From: Anaerolineales bacterium UBA2200
GTDB taxonomy: Bacteria > Chloroflexota > Anaerolineae > UBA2200
Length of the DNA: 57,143 bases
Assembly (NCBI GenBank): GCA_002327925.1
Contig: DCVA01000033.1
Span: forward strand, 1-57,143
Reading direction: 5' to 3'
Shown piece after piece: positions 8,149 through 17,312 of the stretch. Position numbers and translations under genes: made by a program. Under the pieces are notes generated by a model. It ran no database searches and had not been told where the DNA came from. It worked only from the letters and a program-made list of their open reading frames with translations. Within the stretch, counting starts at the first letter, position 1; each line of letters begins with the position of its first letter.

Positions 8149-9686
8149 CCCGCATCGCCCAGCAGCAACTCGAATCCTACCTCTGGGGCGCGGCAACGCT
8201 GCTGCGTGGCACCATCGACGCCGGCGACTACAAGCAATTCATCTTCCCGCTGCTCTTCTACAAGCGGCTGTGCGATGTGTACGATGAGGAGACCCGCACC
8301 GCGCTGGCGGAATCGGACGGCGATTCGCAGTTCGCGCTGTTCCCCGAGAACCACCGCTTCCAGATCCCGGCGGACGCGCATTGGCGAGAGCTGCGCAAGG
8401 CGGCCACCGACGTGGGCGGCGCCCTCCAGAACGCCCTTCGCGCCATCGAGACGGCCAACCAGAGCAAGCTGTACGGCATCTTTGGCGACGCTCAGTGGAC
8501 CAACAAGGAGCGCTTGTCCGATGCCACGCTGCGCGACCTGGTGGAGCACTTTTCGTCGCTGGAGCTGACTCTGGCAAACCTGCCTGAGGATGAGCTTGGC
8601 CAGGGCTATGAGTACCTCATCAAGCGCTTTGCCGACGACGCGGGCCACACCGCCGCCGAGTTCTACACCAATCGTACCGTCGTCCACCTGATGACCGAGC
8701 TGTTACTACCCCAGCCCGGCGAGAGCATCTACGACCCGACGTGCGGCTCCGGCGGCATGCTGCTCTCCTGCATCACCCAACTGCGCCGGCAGGGCAAGGA
8801 GTGGCGCAACGTCCGGCTCTACGGGCAGGAACGCAACCTGATGACCTCCTCCATTGCCCGCATGAACTGCTTCCTGCACGGCATAGAGGATTTCCGCATC
8901 GAGCGCGGCGACACCCTGGCCGAACCAAAGTTCGTGCAGGGCGACCGCCTGATGCAGTTCGACATCGTGTTGGCCAATCCACCCTACTCGATCAAGGCGT
9001 GGGATCGCGAAGCGTTTGCCTCGGATCCCTGGGGCCGCAACCTGTTCGGCACGCCGCCGCAGGGCCGGGCAGACTATGCCTTCTGGCAGCACATCCTGTG
9101 TAGCCTGGCGCCCGAGACCGGCCGCTGCGCCATCCTCTTCCCGCATGGCGTGCTCTTCCGCCAGGAAGAGGCCGAGATGCGGCGCAGGATCATCGAGGCT
9201 GATGTGATCGAGGCGGTGATCGGCCTGGGTCCCAACCTGTTCTACAACTCGCCGATGGAGGCCTGCGTCGTGGTCTGCCGCGCAAGCAAGGCGCAAGAGC
9301 GCCGGGGCAGGATTCTGTTCATCAACGCGGTCGACCTGGTCACCCGTGAGCGCGCGCAGAGCTTGCTGGCCGAGGAGCACATTGGGCGCATCGTCCGGGC
9401 CTATGAGCGCTTTGGGGACGAACCCGGCTTTGCCCGGACCGCGACGTTGGAGCAGATCCGCTCCAACGATGGCTCGCTGAGCATCCCTCTCTATGTAGCG
9501 CCGTCCCCCTCTGTCCCGCCTGACGGGGCAGCGGATGTGGAGGCCAAAGGCGCCGGGCTGCCAGCCGCCTTGACTGGATGGCTGGATAGCGCGCGCCGTG
9601 TACGCCGCGAGTTGAGGCAAGTGCTGTCAGATGACGAGTCGCCGTTCCAGGGGTCGACCGCCAGAGAGGATAGAGTGGCAACTTGA
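8145..9686 (+). CDS. hsdM: Type I restriction-modification methyltransferase subunit HsdM (second copy)
   Basis: 513 residues from a GTG overlapping the previous stop (GTGA). It has the same domain order as the first copy: helical N-domain, motif I DPTCGSGGML, catalytic NPPY (first copy NPPF), and a C-terminal tail that diverges. The segments FPLLFYKRLCDVYDEE and FGDAQWTNKERLSD are shared almost word for word with copy one, while much of the rest differs, so this is an old duplication or two independently acquired subunits rather than a recent copy. A palindromic promoter starts just before its stop codon. Confidence 0.92.
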   Translation: MTRIAQQQLESYLWGAATLLRGTIDAGDYKQFIFPLLFYKRLCDVYDEETRTALAESDGDSQFALFPENHRFQIPADAHWRELRKAATDVGGALQNALRAIETANQSKLYGIFGDAQWTNKERLSDATLRDLVEHFSSLELTLANLPEDELGQGYEYLIKRFADDAGHTAAEFYTNRTVVHLMTELLLPQPGESIYDPTCGSGGMLLSCITQLRRQGKEWRNVRLYGQERNLMTSSIARMNCFLHGIEDFRIERGDTLAEPKFVQGDRLMQFDIVLANPPYSIKAWDREAFASDPWGRNLFGTPPQGRADYAFWQHILCSLAPETGRCAILFPHGVLFRQEEAEMRRRIIEADVIEAVIGLGPNLFYNSPMEACVVVCRASKAQERRGRILFINAVDLVTRERAQSLLAEEHIGRIVRAYERFGDEPGFARTATLEQIRSNDGSLSIPLYVAPSPSVPPDGAADVEAKGAGLPAALTGWLDSARRVRRELRQVLSDDESPFQGSTAREDRVAT

Positions 9687-9725
9687 CAATTGAGTTGCAA
9701 CTTGTATAAGTAAGTTGCAACTCAA
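9683..9725 (+). promoter_or_regulatory. Internal promoter flanked by palindromic operators
   Basis: TTGACA (9683-9688), 16 nt, TATAAG (9705-9710). A perfect 14-bp inverted repeat brackets the -10 box: TTGAGTTGCAACTT at 9690-9703 and its complement at 9712-9725, 8 nt apart. Each arm carries the self-palindrome GTTGCAAC, and a third imperfect copy (GTGGCAACTTG) lies at 9675-9685. This is the layout of an autoregulated toxin-antitoxin-type promoter. The downstream wHTH protein is the obvious candidate repressor. Confidence 0.75.
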
Positions 9726-9765
9726 GATTGACTGTGTGTAGATCAAGGCATAGAGAAGGAGGCCT

Positions 9766-10803
9766 ATGGCAAGCCTCTATTCGTACCGACCGGACGCGGA
9801 AGTCGATGGTTATTGGGTGGAGATCAAGCATGGGCTGAGGGCCACCCGCGCCCTGCGCGAGGCGCTGGTCACGCTCGCCTACGCAATCTCGGATGCTCCG
9901 GAAAAACAGGCATTGCTGGTGCTTTCCGAGCCTCTCATTTCTCCGGCGCGACTCCATGAGGAATGGCGTCTGGTCCGCAGCGTGTTCCGGCCTGAGGTGA
10001 TGGCCCGTCTGTTCCTGGTGGTGGTCAGGGAAGGGCACTACGCAGGCGTGCCGAATATGGGGCCTCAGGCGCGGACGGTGCTGGAAGGCGTCGTTCAGGC
10101 CGAGGCGGCCAGGACGACCGGGCGCCTGGCTCGCAAGGACTCGTACTATGTCATCTTTGGGCTGCTGGTCCTGCGCTGGCTGCAGGGCAGCGAGCCAATG
10201 ACCACAGACTGGATCTCGCAGACGGCGGGCTACAGCTACCCCACCGTCGCCGCCTCCCTGGAGCGGCTCGGGCCCCTGCTCAGGCGCCACTCGGACCGGC
10301 GGGTAGAGTTGCGCGCCTTCCCACGCGATGAATGGGCGCGGCTGGTGGCCGTATCCGAAGGGGTCCGCTCGACCACTTCCTTTGCTGATCGCTCGGGCCA
10401 GCCCAGGACGCCTGACTCCCTCCTGCGCCGATTGGAGCACCTCAAGCGCCCCGACATTGCGGTGGGCGGCGTCCACGGCGCCCGACACTACTACCCTGAG
10501 CTAGACCTAACGGCCGGCCCGCGCCTGGACCTGTCCGTGCACTGCCATCAGGGCTTTGTGGACCTTGGCTTTGTCCAAGGCCTGGATCCCGCCCTGGCGC
10601 CCGTGCGCGACGCATCCGAGCCGGCACGGGTGGTGGTGCACGTTCTGCGCCGCAAAGAGCCGTTCTTCGATTCCGGCGCCGACGACACTCTCTATGCCGA
10701 CATGGTCGAGTGTCTGCTCGACCTGCACGAGGCGCGCCTGGAGCCACAGGCCCTCGAGTTCCTTGACGAGCTCATCTCCCGTCAGGAGGAGAAGAAATCA
10801 TGA
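9766..10803 (+). CDS. Winged-helix (HTH) protein, putative antitoxin/repressor of an NTase pair
   Basis: 345 residues from an ATG preceded by AGAAGGAGG. The N-terminal third is of unknown fold (VEIKHGLRATRALREALVTL). Residues 146-190 form a helix-turn-helix/winged domain (TTDWISQTAGYSYPTVAASL, then ERLGPLLRR). The C-terminal half is uncharacterised. The gene overlaps the nucleotidyltransferase gene by 4 nt (ATGA) and sits behind a palindromic promoter. By analogy with AbiE (AbiEi wHTH repressor/antitoxin plus AbiEii NTase toxin) I infer an autoregulating antitoxin. It is longer than classical AbiEi and I cannot confirm homology by eye. Confidence 0.6.
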   Translation: MASLYSYRPDAEVDGYWVEIKHGLRATRALREALVTLAYAISDAPEKQALLVLSEPLISPARLHEEWRLVRSVFRPEVMARLFLVVVREGHYAGVPNMGPQARTVLEGVVQAEAARTTGRLARKDSYYVIFGLLVLRWLQGSEPMTTDWISQTAGYSYPTVAASLERLGPLLRRHSDRRVELRAFPRDEWARLVAVSEGVRSTTSFADRSGQPRTPDSLLRRLEHLKRPDIAVGGVHGARHYYPELDLTAGPRLDLSVHCHQGFVDLGFVQGLDPALAPVRDASEPARVVVHVLRRKEPFFDSGADDTLYADMVECLLDLHEARLEPQALEFLDELISRQEEKKS

Positions 10804-11699
10804 GCGATGTCTCACCCAGGCAGGTACTTACCCAGGTGGCCCGCGCCGTGCCAGCGGAATGCCGCGAGAACATCATCATCGTGGGCAGTCTGGCCGCCGG
10901 CTTCCTCCTTCTGACGGGAGAAATGGGCTTTCAGGTGCGCACCAAGGACATTGACTGTGTGCTCTCGCCTCGCATCGAGGCCGTCAGTGCTGGCACGGCC
11001 ATCGCCGATAAGCTGCTGGCGAGCGGATGGACGGCGCGGCTGACGGGAAAGCACGCCAGGCCGGGCAATGCAGAGACACCCGACGACCAGCTCCCTGTGG
11101 TCCGCCTCTACCCACCTGATTCGGTGGACTGGTTCATTGAGCTGTTGACTGTGCCAGATCCAAATCAGAACGAGAAACGCGCCTGGATGCGCATGGAGCT
11201 GTCCAGCGGGCACTATGGGTTGCCCAGCTTTCGCTTCATGGCGCTGGCCGCGTTCCAGCCAAAACTGACTGACCTGGGTATCTACTGCGCGCGCCCGGCC
11301 ATGATGGTGCTCGCCAACCTGCTCGAGCATCCCAGAATCGGTCCGGAGCTGATGGAGGGGCCAATCGAGGGCCGCAAGATCAAGCGCACCAACAAGGATC
11401 TGGGTCGCGTCCTGGCGATTGCCCGCCTCAGCAGCGAGCAGGACATGGCCCTCTGGCCTGGGGCGTGGCAGGAGGCCCTTCTGGCGTGCTTTCCACAGGA
11501 CGCGAGAAGCCTGGCAGAAGGAGCGGGTAGGGGGCTGCGTGCGCTCCTGGGTGGCGAGCCGGATCTGGAGGAGGCGCTCTGGACCTGCAACAACGGCCTG
11601 CTGGCGCAGTTGCCGCTGACCCTGGAGCGGCTGCGCCTCACAGGTGAGCGCCTCATGTTGGACGCCATCGAGCCCATCGAGGGATGGGGTCGCTCATGA
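10800..11699 (+). CDS. AbiEii-like nucleotidyltransferase, putative toxin partner
   Basis: 299 residues. Near residues 27-55 is the signature of DNA-polymerase-beta-type nucleotidyltransferases: IIIVGSLAAG followed after about 20 residues by TKDIDCVL, supplying the GS and DxD catalytic elements. AbiEii/MenT-type toxins with this fold add nucleotides to tRNA or other acceptors; the acceptor here is unknown. It overlaps the wHTH gene (ATGA) and also the following hsdS (ATGA), so the pair is inserted seamlessly between hsdM and hsdS. It could instead be an antibiotic-type NTase, but the paired wHTH gene and operator favour a TA or abortive-infection role. Confidence 0.65.
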   Translation: MSDVSPRQVLTQVARAVPAECRENIIIVGSLAAGFLLLTGEMGFQVRTKDIDCVLSPRIEAVSAGTAIADKLLASGWTARLTGKHARPGNAETPDDQLPVVRLYPPDSVDWFIELLTVPDPNQNEKRAWMRMELSSGHYGLPSFRFMALAAFQPKLTDLGIYCARPAMMVLANLLEHPRIGPELMEGPIEGRKIKRTNKDLGRVLAIARLSSEQDMALWPGAWQEALLACFPQDARSLAEGAGRGLRALLGGEPDLEEALWTCNNGLLAQLPLTLERLRLTGERLMLDAIEPIEGWGRS

Positions 11700-12958
11700 A
11701 AGCAGGGCTCACTCCGGACCTGGTGGACGAATGGGGTGAGGGTGGCAGCCTGGCAGGAGTGCGCATTAATCCGGACTGGGCCAACCTGCCCCTGTTCGAC
11801 CGCACCGGGTGGACCCGCGTTCGCTTCGGCGACGTGGTGGAGAATGTGAACGAGACTGTGCGAGATCCGGCCGCGGCGGACGTCGAGCGCTACATCGGGC
11901 TGGAGCACCTGGAGCCAGGCTCCCTGCACATCCGCTCGTGGGGCAATGCGGCCGATGGCACTACCTTCACCCGCCGCTGCCGGCCCGGGCAGGTCCTCTT
12001 TGGCAAAAGGCGCGCCTATCAGCGCAAGGTGGCCGTGGCCGAGTTCGAAGCGGTTGTGTCCGGCGACATCTATGTGCTCGAGCCCAAGAACGAGCGCTTG
12101 CTGCGTGAGCTTCTGCCTTTCGTGTGCCTTTCAGAGCGGTTCTACCAGTTCGCAGTTGAAACCTCCGTCGGCTCGCTGTCGCCTCGCACCAACTGGAGCC
12201 ATCTGGCCACGTTCGAGTTCGCCCTCCCGCCGCTCGACCAGCAGCGCCGCATCGCCGAAATCCTATGGGCGACGGATAGGGCAGCGCGAGACCTAGCCTC
12301 TGCGGTCGCAGCCGCGAGCACTTGCTTGGAGAGCGTTCGCGAGAGTGAACTTGATGAGATGTTCGGTGGCCCCTGCCGGAGCTTGGCAAACGTGTGGACG
12401 AGAAGCCCTGACAGCGGCTGCTCTGCTCCTTCAAGTTGTGAGGACACAGGCTACCATGTTCTGTCTCTGGCAGCCCTCTCGACCAGGGGCTACGTGTCTG
12501 GTAATCTCAAGCCCGTTGAGCCGACACCCGCGATGGTTCGCGCTCGATTGTCGCGCGGCGATTTTCTGGTCTCGCGGTCCAACACGCCGCAGCTTGTCGG
12601 CCTCGTTGGGATCTACAATGAGAAGCGAGACGACGTCTCGTTTCCCGACACCATGATGCGAATGCACGTCGACGAAGAACGGGTCTCGCGGCCCTTCCTC
12701 GAAGCAGTCTTGCTCTCAAACAGGGGACGTGCTCAGATGATGCGATTCGCCGCTGGCACCAGCGGCAGCATGAAGAAGATCAACAGGCGCATTTTGGGGC
12801 AGTGTCTTGTCCCAACTCCACCGTTGGCTGCACAGCAGGCCCTCCTGAACAGATTAGGGGCAATCCAATTGGTCGTGCGACATGGGGACTCAGCTATCGC
12901 AGCTACTCGGGCGCTCACGATGGCAGTAACGAATGCGGTCTTGGGGGGCGGGGGATGA
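11696..12958 (+). CDS. hsdS: Type I restriction-modification specificity subunit HsdS
   Basis: 420 residues. Two target-recognition half-domains are visible, about residues 40-185 and 225-375, each followed by a conserved helix entered by PPLDQQRRIAEIL and PPLAAQQALLNRLG, the usual HsdS spacer start. Each half recognises one part of a split DNA site. It has an ATGA overlap with the NTase gene upstream and with hamA downstream. An ATG at 11684 is in frame, but the one at 11696 makes the coupled start. Confidence 0.88.
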   Translation: MKAGLTPDLVDEWGEGGSLAGVRINPDWANLPLFDRTGWTRVRFGDVVENVNETVRDPAAADVERYIGLEHLEPGSLHIRSWGNAADGTTFTRRCRPGQVLFGKRRAYQRKVAVAEFEAVVSGDIYVLEPKNERLLRELLPFVCLSERFYQFAVETSVGSLSPRTNWSHLATFEFALPPLDQQRRIAEILWATDRAARDLASAVAAASTCLESVRESELDEMFGGPCRSLANVWTRSPDSGCSAPSSCEDTGYHVLSLAALSTRGYVSGNLKPVEPTPAMVRARLSRGDFLVSRSNTPQLVGLVGIYNEKRDDVSFPDTMMRMHVDEERVSRPFLEAVLLSNRGRAQMMRFAAGTSGSMKKINRRILGQCLVPTPPLAAQQALLNRLGAIQLVVRHGDSAIAATRALTMAVTNAVLGGGG

Positions 12959-13725
12959 CCGGCGTCGGACTGTCCAACGACGTGTTTGACCGCTGGCTGT
13001 CGATTGATCAGGCCAATGTAGGCATGCACGTGCTATACCTGTGCCGCGAGACGAATGGCTCGCCGGATGACATAATCGAGGAGCTGCGGAGCGTTGTGCG
13101 CGCCCACTATGTGGCTCCTGAGACCACAGCGAAGAGACTCTCCGACCTTGGAGCGCCGGAGACTGCGAAAACGCTTAGGGAGCACCTACCGGTATCAAAG
13201 ACAGCTCGCTCTGGCGATCTTGGCGAAGTGCTGGCCACGGAGCTAACTGAGCGCAGGCTCGGCTTTCGGGTGCCCATTCGCCGACTGCGATGGAAGGATG
13301 GACGCGACATGGCCCTTCGCGGCGACGATATTGTTGCCGTCGCTCGAGACCGCAAGATGAGGCTGGTGTTTCTGAAAGGTGAGTCGAAGAGCCGTGTGGA
13401 GCTCACGTCAACCGTGGTTACGGCCGCCGAGGTGGCACTTGACAGCTGGGATGGTCGACCGACCCGGCATTCGGTGTACTTTGTGGCGGACCGACTACGG
13501 GACCAGGGAGAACACGACCTTGCCAAGGAGCTTGAGACCGCTGTGCTCAAGAGTTACCGTGGGTGCGTTATCGAGCACCTGCTGTTCACCGTGTCGGGCA
13601 ACGATCCCGGTGCCACGCTCTCGCAGCACCTATGCGTATGCATAAACCCGATTCGTCGCCATGCAGTCGGGGTCCTTGTCGTTGATGTCGGCAGGTTCAT
13701 CGAACGCCTATTCTCGGAGTTCTAG
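12955..13725 (+). CDS. hamA: HamA-like nuclease subunit of a Hachiman defence system
   Basis: 256 residues from an ATG overlapping the hsdS stop. It fits the HamA (DUF1837) layout: SGDLGEVLATEL with Glu91, the acidic RGDD (Asp124/125), then a strand ending LKGESK (Glu143, Lys145), which is the PD-(D/E)XK-type catalytic set seen in HamA. A large helicase gene follows with no gap (TAG directly followed by ATG). In known Hachiman systems HamA is a DNase held inactive by the HamB helicase until damaged or phage DNA is sensed. The identification rests on motif plus neighbour, not on a search. Confidence 0.72.
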   Translation: MTGVGLSNDVFDRWLSIDQANVGMHVLYLCRETNGSPDDIIEELRSVVRAHYVAPETTAKRLSDLGAPETAKTLREHLPVSKTARSGDLGEVLATELTERRLGFRVPIRRLRWKDGRDMALRGDDIVAVARDRKMRLVFLKGESKSRVELTSTVVTAAEVALDSWDGRPTRHSVYFVADRLRDQGEHDLAKELETAVLKSYRGCVIEHLLFTVSGNDPGATLSQHLCVCINPIRRHAVGVLVVDVGRFIERLFSEF

Positions 13726-16700
13726 ATGGTCGAGTCGGTCATAGAACTTGAGAGTCGCCTGACCGTTGCCATCAGCCCAGGCTTTGGTGAGCGCCTGCTG
13801 GACAGAGGGCAGGCTCGGGGCCTCATTTGGCGCGATGGAGTGCTGCCCCAGGGAGCCCCGGAGTTTCGGGAACGGCTGACTGAGGATCTTCTCGACTACG
13901 GGCACACTGTGTTGGAGATGGCACTGCGCCTGCGCTCGGTCGGAGGGAAGCAAGCGACACTCGAAGAGGCTTTCCTCGTGGCGGGGGAGGCGATTGAGGC
14001 GGCTGTATGTCGCGGGGATCAGGGACGCCCTGACCGTGGTTTCCACCTAGTTGCGGCAGCCGTCGCGTTTCACCTTGCGCGCTATGCGGCGCGGGCCTAT
14101 TCAATATTGCCGGCTGGAGTGAGCGCGCAAAACCTCGCCCCGACGGAGAGGGCTCTTGTCCAGCTTATGCGGAGATCTCTTGATCAGCTGTATTCCACGA
14201 CTGCGGCATGGCTGCTTGACGCTGAACACCAGGATGAGAACATTGCGAAGCGACTTGTAGAGGACCGGGAGTTCGACGACAGCGACGCGATTCACAACGT
14301 TCTCACGACTTCCTTCATGCGCGGACTCGCGATGTTCGACCACGCCATCAGAACGGGCGAACACGCATCGGCCGTGGAGGCTCAGGGCCGGTTGTTTCTG
14401 ACGGCGGGAGCAGCCAAGGACTTGCATGCAGTAAGCCATTGGTGGACGTCCACGATGGCGTCGCACCTCGTCGATGACCTGTGGAAAATGAGTCTGCATC
14501 GGCAGATCCCTATTCTTCCTCCGAGCGTCGACGACGCGGAGAGGTGGAACTCCCTGCGGCGGAGTTACATACAGAGGCTGCGAGTGATGAAGCGATCGAC
14601 CATCGAACTGTGGCCCTCCCAGCTCGAGGCCGCGAGCCGTGCAATCGACCCCGCCGATGATCTGGTGGTAGCGCTGCCCACGAGTTCAGGTAAGACTCGA
14701 ATCGCAGAGCTCTGCATACTTCGCACCATGGCAACGACGCGGCGCGCTGTGTATGTTACCCCTCTACGGGCTCTCTCCGCACAAACCGAGCGCGACCTGG
14801 CAGAGGTGTTCCTACCGCTTGGGATATCCGTGTCCGCGCTCTATGGGGCGGCGGCGATCGGAAACCGAGACTCTGATATGCTTCGCCAGGCGAAGATCGT
14901 CGTAACCACACCGGAGAAGCTGGACTTTGCCCTTCGCAATGATGCCAGCCTAATCGACGATGTCGGGCTTGTGGTGCTGGATGAGGGGCAGATGCTCGCG
15001 CCAAGCGGGGGGGACATCGGCGTTTCTGCGCCAGGCGAGCGCGAGGTGCGATACGAAGCGCTGGTTCAGCGATTGCTTCGCCGTCCAGACGCCGATTCTC
15101 GGCGCGTGGTTTGCCTTTCTGCCCTGTTCCCACCACCAGAGGAAATGACCGACCTAGTCTCGTGGTTGCGACGCGACAAAGCGGGAACGGCAGTACACTC
15201 GGTATGGCGACCCACGCGGCAGAGATATGGCGTCGTGAGATGGCAGGGTGGTGGTGGGCGCTTGGAGATCACCGTCAGGAACCAGGGTCCGTTTGTGCCT
15301 CGCTTTGTGGCGCCAAAGGAACCACCTGCCACGGGTCGACGACGTCTGCCCTTCCCACACACAAAAAACGAGCTCGCCCTGGCGTCGGCGTGGCAGTTCG
15401 TGGCTCAGGACAAGGCCGTACTCATCTATTGCCCGACGCGGCGTTCCGTCGAGACTTTGGGAAGACTTGCCGCCAAATGCATTGAGCAGGGTCTGTTGCC
15501 CACACTCTCCAGCTTCACGCCGAAGATCCAGGATGCGGTAGAGACCGGAATGGAATGGTTGGGGGTAGACCACCCCGCGGTTCGGTGCCTGCGGCATGGT
15601 ATCGCCCTTCATCATGGTGGTCTTCCTCGCCCGTTCCTTGACGATGTGGAGCAGATGCTTCGGTCCGGCGAGTGCCTTCTTACAATAGCATCGCCCACAC
15701 TTGCACAGGGGCTGAATCTGACAGCCAGTGTGTTACTGATTCCTTCTATCTGGCGCAGCGGCCAGATTATACCTAACGGCGAATTCGCGAATGTGGCTGG
15801 GCGTGCGGGCCGCGCGTTCGTTGATGTTGAGGGGCTCATCCTACACGTGGTGTGGGAGGACGATCGGTACGCCGAATTCAGGGCAATTCGTGATTGGGAG
15901 CAGCTCGTGGCGAGGGCGAAGCTGCCCGCCATCGCCAGCAGCCTGCTGCTTCTGGCCGATGTTGTCTTGGGGCGGATTGCAGGCGCCGCAGGCGTAGCCT
16001 TGGAGGAAGTCGTCGAATACCTCACCGGCCAGGGGGATGGTTGGGAGCTGAAGGAATCGCAAGTCGAGCGCGCAGGTGTGGGCCTAGATGAATGGGAGCG
16101 GGACATTGCCTCCCTCGATGCTGCTATTCTTGCACTACTGGACTGTGCTTCACAACCGGAGCGCCTCGCCAGTGAACTCGATGCCGCGCTGCAGGGGTCG
16201 CTCTTTTCCAGGCAACTCGCCATTCGAGCCCACGACCTGCAGGCACTCATACGACGCTTCCTTGTCGCCCGGGCGTGTCACATCTGGGCCCACACGGACC
16301 AGCCCCAACGGAAGGGGTACCATGCAGCTGGAATCGGCCTGAAGGCGGGCAGCTTCTTGGATGCGAACCTGCCAGTGTTGGTGTCTCTTCTGTTGCGTGC
16401 GGAGGGGGCAGTGGAGTCGGCTAATTCCGCGGCTGCGGCAGACGCCATTGTGGAGTTCGCTCGGCTAGTGCTGATGGTCCCCCCATTCCGGCCCTCCAAG
16501 GCCATGCCGGCCACATGGGAGGACGCACTGAGGGGATGGGTCATGGGCCAGCCAGCTTCAGCTGTTGTTGACGCTTGTTCAGGCCGCTCCGGCGACATGA
16601 TCTCAGATGTGTTCTCCTACCGGCTGCCGTGGGCGATGGAGGCTGTACGAGTGCACGCGTTGGCGGCAAGCCAACCGGGCGCGGAAGAAGTCAAGGGCGA

Positions 16701-17190
16701 CGCGGCCATGGTCGTTGAAGTCGGGAGCACCAATCGGGCAGTAGCAGCACTTCTGCGTGCTGGGTTGAGCTCACGCGAAGCCGCGGCTGCAGCGGTTGCC
16801 TCTACAGGAGCGACGTTCCTGGAGCGTGCTGGAATGCTCCGTTGGTTGAGAACCCACAAGGTCGGCGTGCTCACCAAGACCGCTGGCTGGCCGACCCCAA
16901 GAAGCCGCCACGCGTGGCTCCAGTTCTTTGATCGCCAGGAGAGGGCTCACTATCTGAGATGGGCGCGCCAGACGGACTCAATTGGTGTAGAGTGGTTTGG
17001 TGATGCGCCAGATGTCAACACCCATGTAGTGGTTGAGCCGGGCACGGGCCTTGTGCTGACGATCGACCTCGTCCGACTCGGTGTGCTGAGGTCGCCGCTC
17101 GGACCACACCGTGGCGAAATCCTCGATGCCCGGGTGACAGAGACAAGGGCCGGAGTTGCTGTCGAATACTTCGAGCCGCCACCTTGCTGA
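13726..17190 (+). CDS. hamB: HamB-like superfamily 2 helicase of a Hachiman system
   Basis: 1154 residues. It has an N-terminal all-helical extension (1-290), then helicase motifs: a Q-like motif ELWPSQLEA (about 294), Walker A PTSSGKT (318-324), Ia YVTPLRALSAQ (about 343), II DEGQ (419-422, in place of DEAH/DEAD), III CLSAL, and VI-like AGRAGRAF. A long C-terminal region of about 500 residues has no recognised catalytic motif. HamB binds DNA and restrains HamA. It starts on the nucleotide after the hamA stop. Roughly 120 nt separate its end from hsdR. Confidence 0.78.
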   Translation: MVESVIELESRLTVAISPGFGERLLDRGQARGLIWRDGVLPQGAPEFRERLTEDLLDYGHTVLEMALRLRSVGGKQATLEEAFLVAGEAIEAAVCRGDQGRPDRGFHLVAAAVAFHLARYAARAYSILPAGVSAQNLAPTERALVQLMRRSLDQLYSTTAAWLLDAEHQDENIAKRLVEDREFDDSDAIHNVLTTSFMRGLAMFDHAIRTGEHASAVEAQGRLFLTAGAAKDLHAVSHWWTSTMASHLVDDLWKMSLHRQIPILPPSVDDAERWNSLRRSYIQRLRVMKRSTIELWPSQLEAASRAIDPADDLVVALPTSSGKTRIAELCILRTMATTRRAVYVTPLRALSAQTERDLAEVFLPLGISVSALYGAAAIGNRDSDMLRQAKIVVTTPEKLDFALRNDASLIDDVGLVVLDEGQMLAPSGGDIGVSAPGEREVRYEALVQRLLRRPDADSRRVVCLSALFPPPEEMTDLVSWLRRDKAGTAVHSVWRPTRQRYGVVRWQGGGGRLEITVRNQGPFVPRFVAPKEPPATGRRRLPFPHTKNELALASAWQFVAQDKAVLIYCPTRRSVETLGRLAAKCIEQGLLPTLSSFTPKIQDAVETGMEWLGVDHPAVRCLRHGIALHHGGLPRPFLDDVEQMLRSGECLLTIASPTLAQGLNLTASVLLIPSIWRSGQIIPNGEFANVAGRAGRAFVDVEGLILHVVWEDDRYAEFRAIRDWEQLVARAKLPAIASSLLLLADVVLGRIAGAAGVALEEVVEYLTGQGDGWELKESQVERAGVGLDEWERDIASLDAAILALLDCASQPERLASELDAALQGSLFSRQLAIRAHDLQALIRRFLVARACHIWAHTDQPQRKGYHAAGIGLKAGSFLDANLPVLVSLLLRAEGAVESANSAAAADAIVEFARLVLMVPPFRPSKAMPATWEDALRGWVMGQPASAVVDACSGRSGDMISDVFSYRLPWAMEAVRVHALAASQPGAEEVKGDAAMVVEVGSTNRAVAALLRAGLSSREAAAAAVASTGATFLERAGMLRWLRTHKVGVLTKTAGWPTPRSRHAWLQFFDRQERAHYLRWARQTDSIGVEWFGDAPDVNTHVVVEPGTGLVLTIDLVRLGVLRSPLGPHRGEILDARVTETRAGVAVEYFEPPPC

Positions 17191-17312
17191 TCGGGTCCCA
17201 GGAAGCGATCTCGTTGATCCATCGTGCAGTATCAGCATGGATGCAGCTTGAGGACTATTGAAGACATACAAGGACACGGGCTGACCAGGAGCGGGCATTG
17301 GGAGATGATTTG

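Noticed and set aside
12144..12958. Two separate hsdS half genes
   Set aside because: The 420-codon frame is continuous through both recognition halves.
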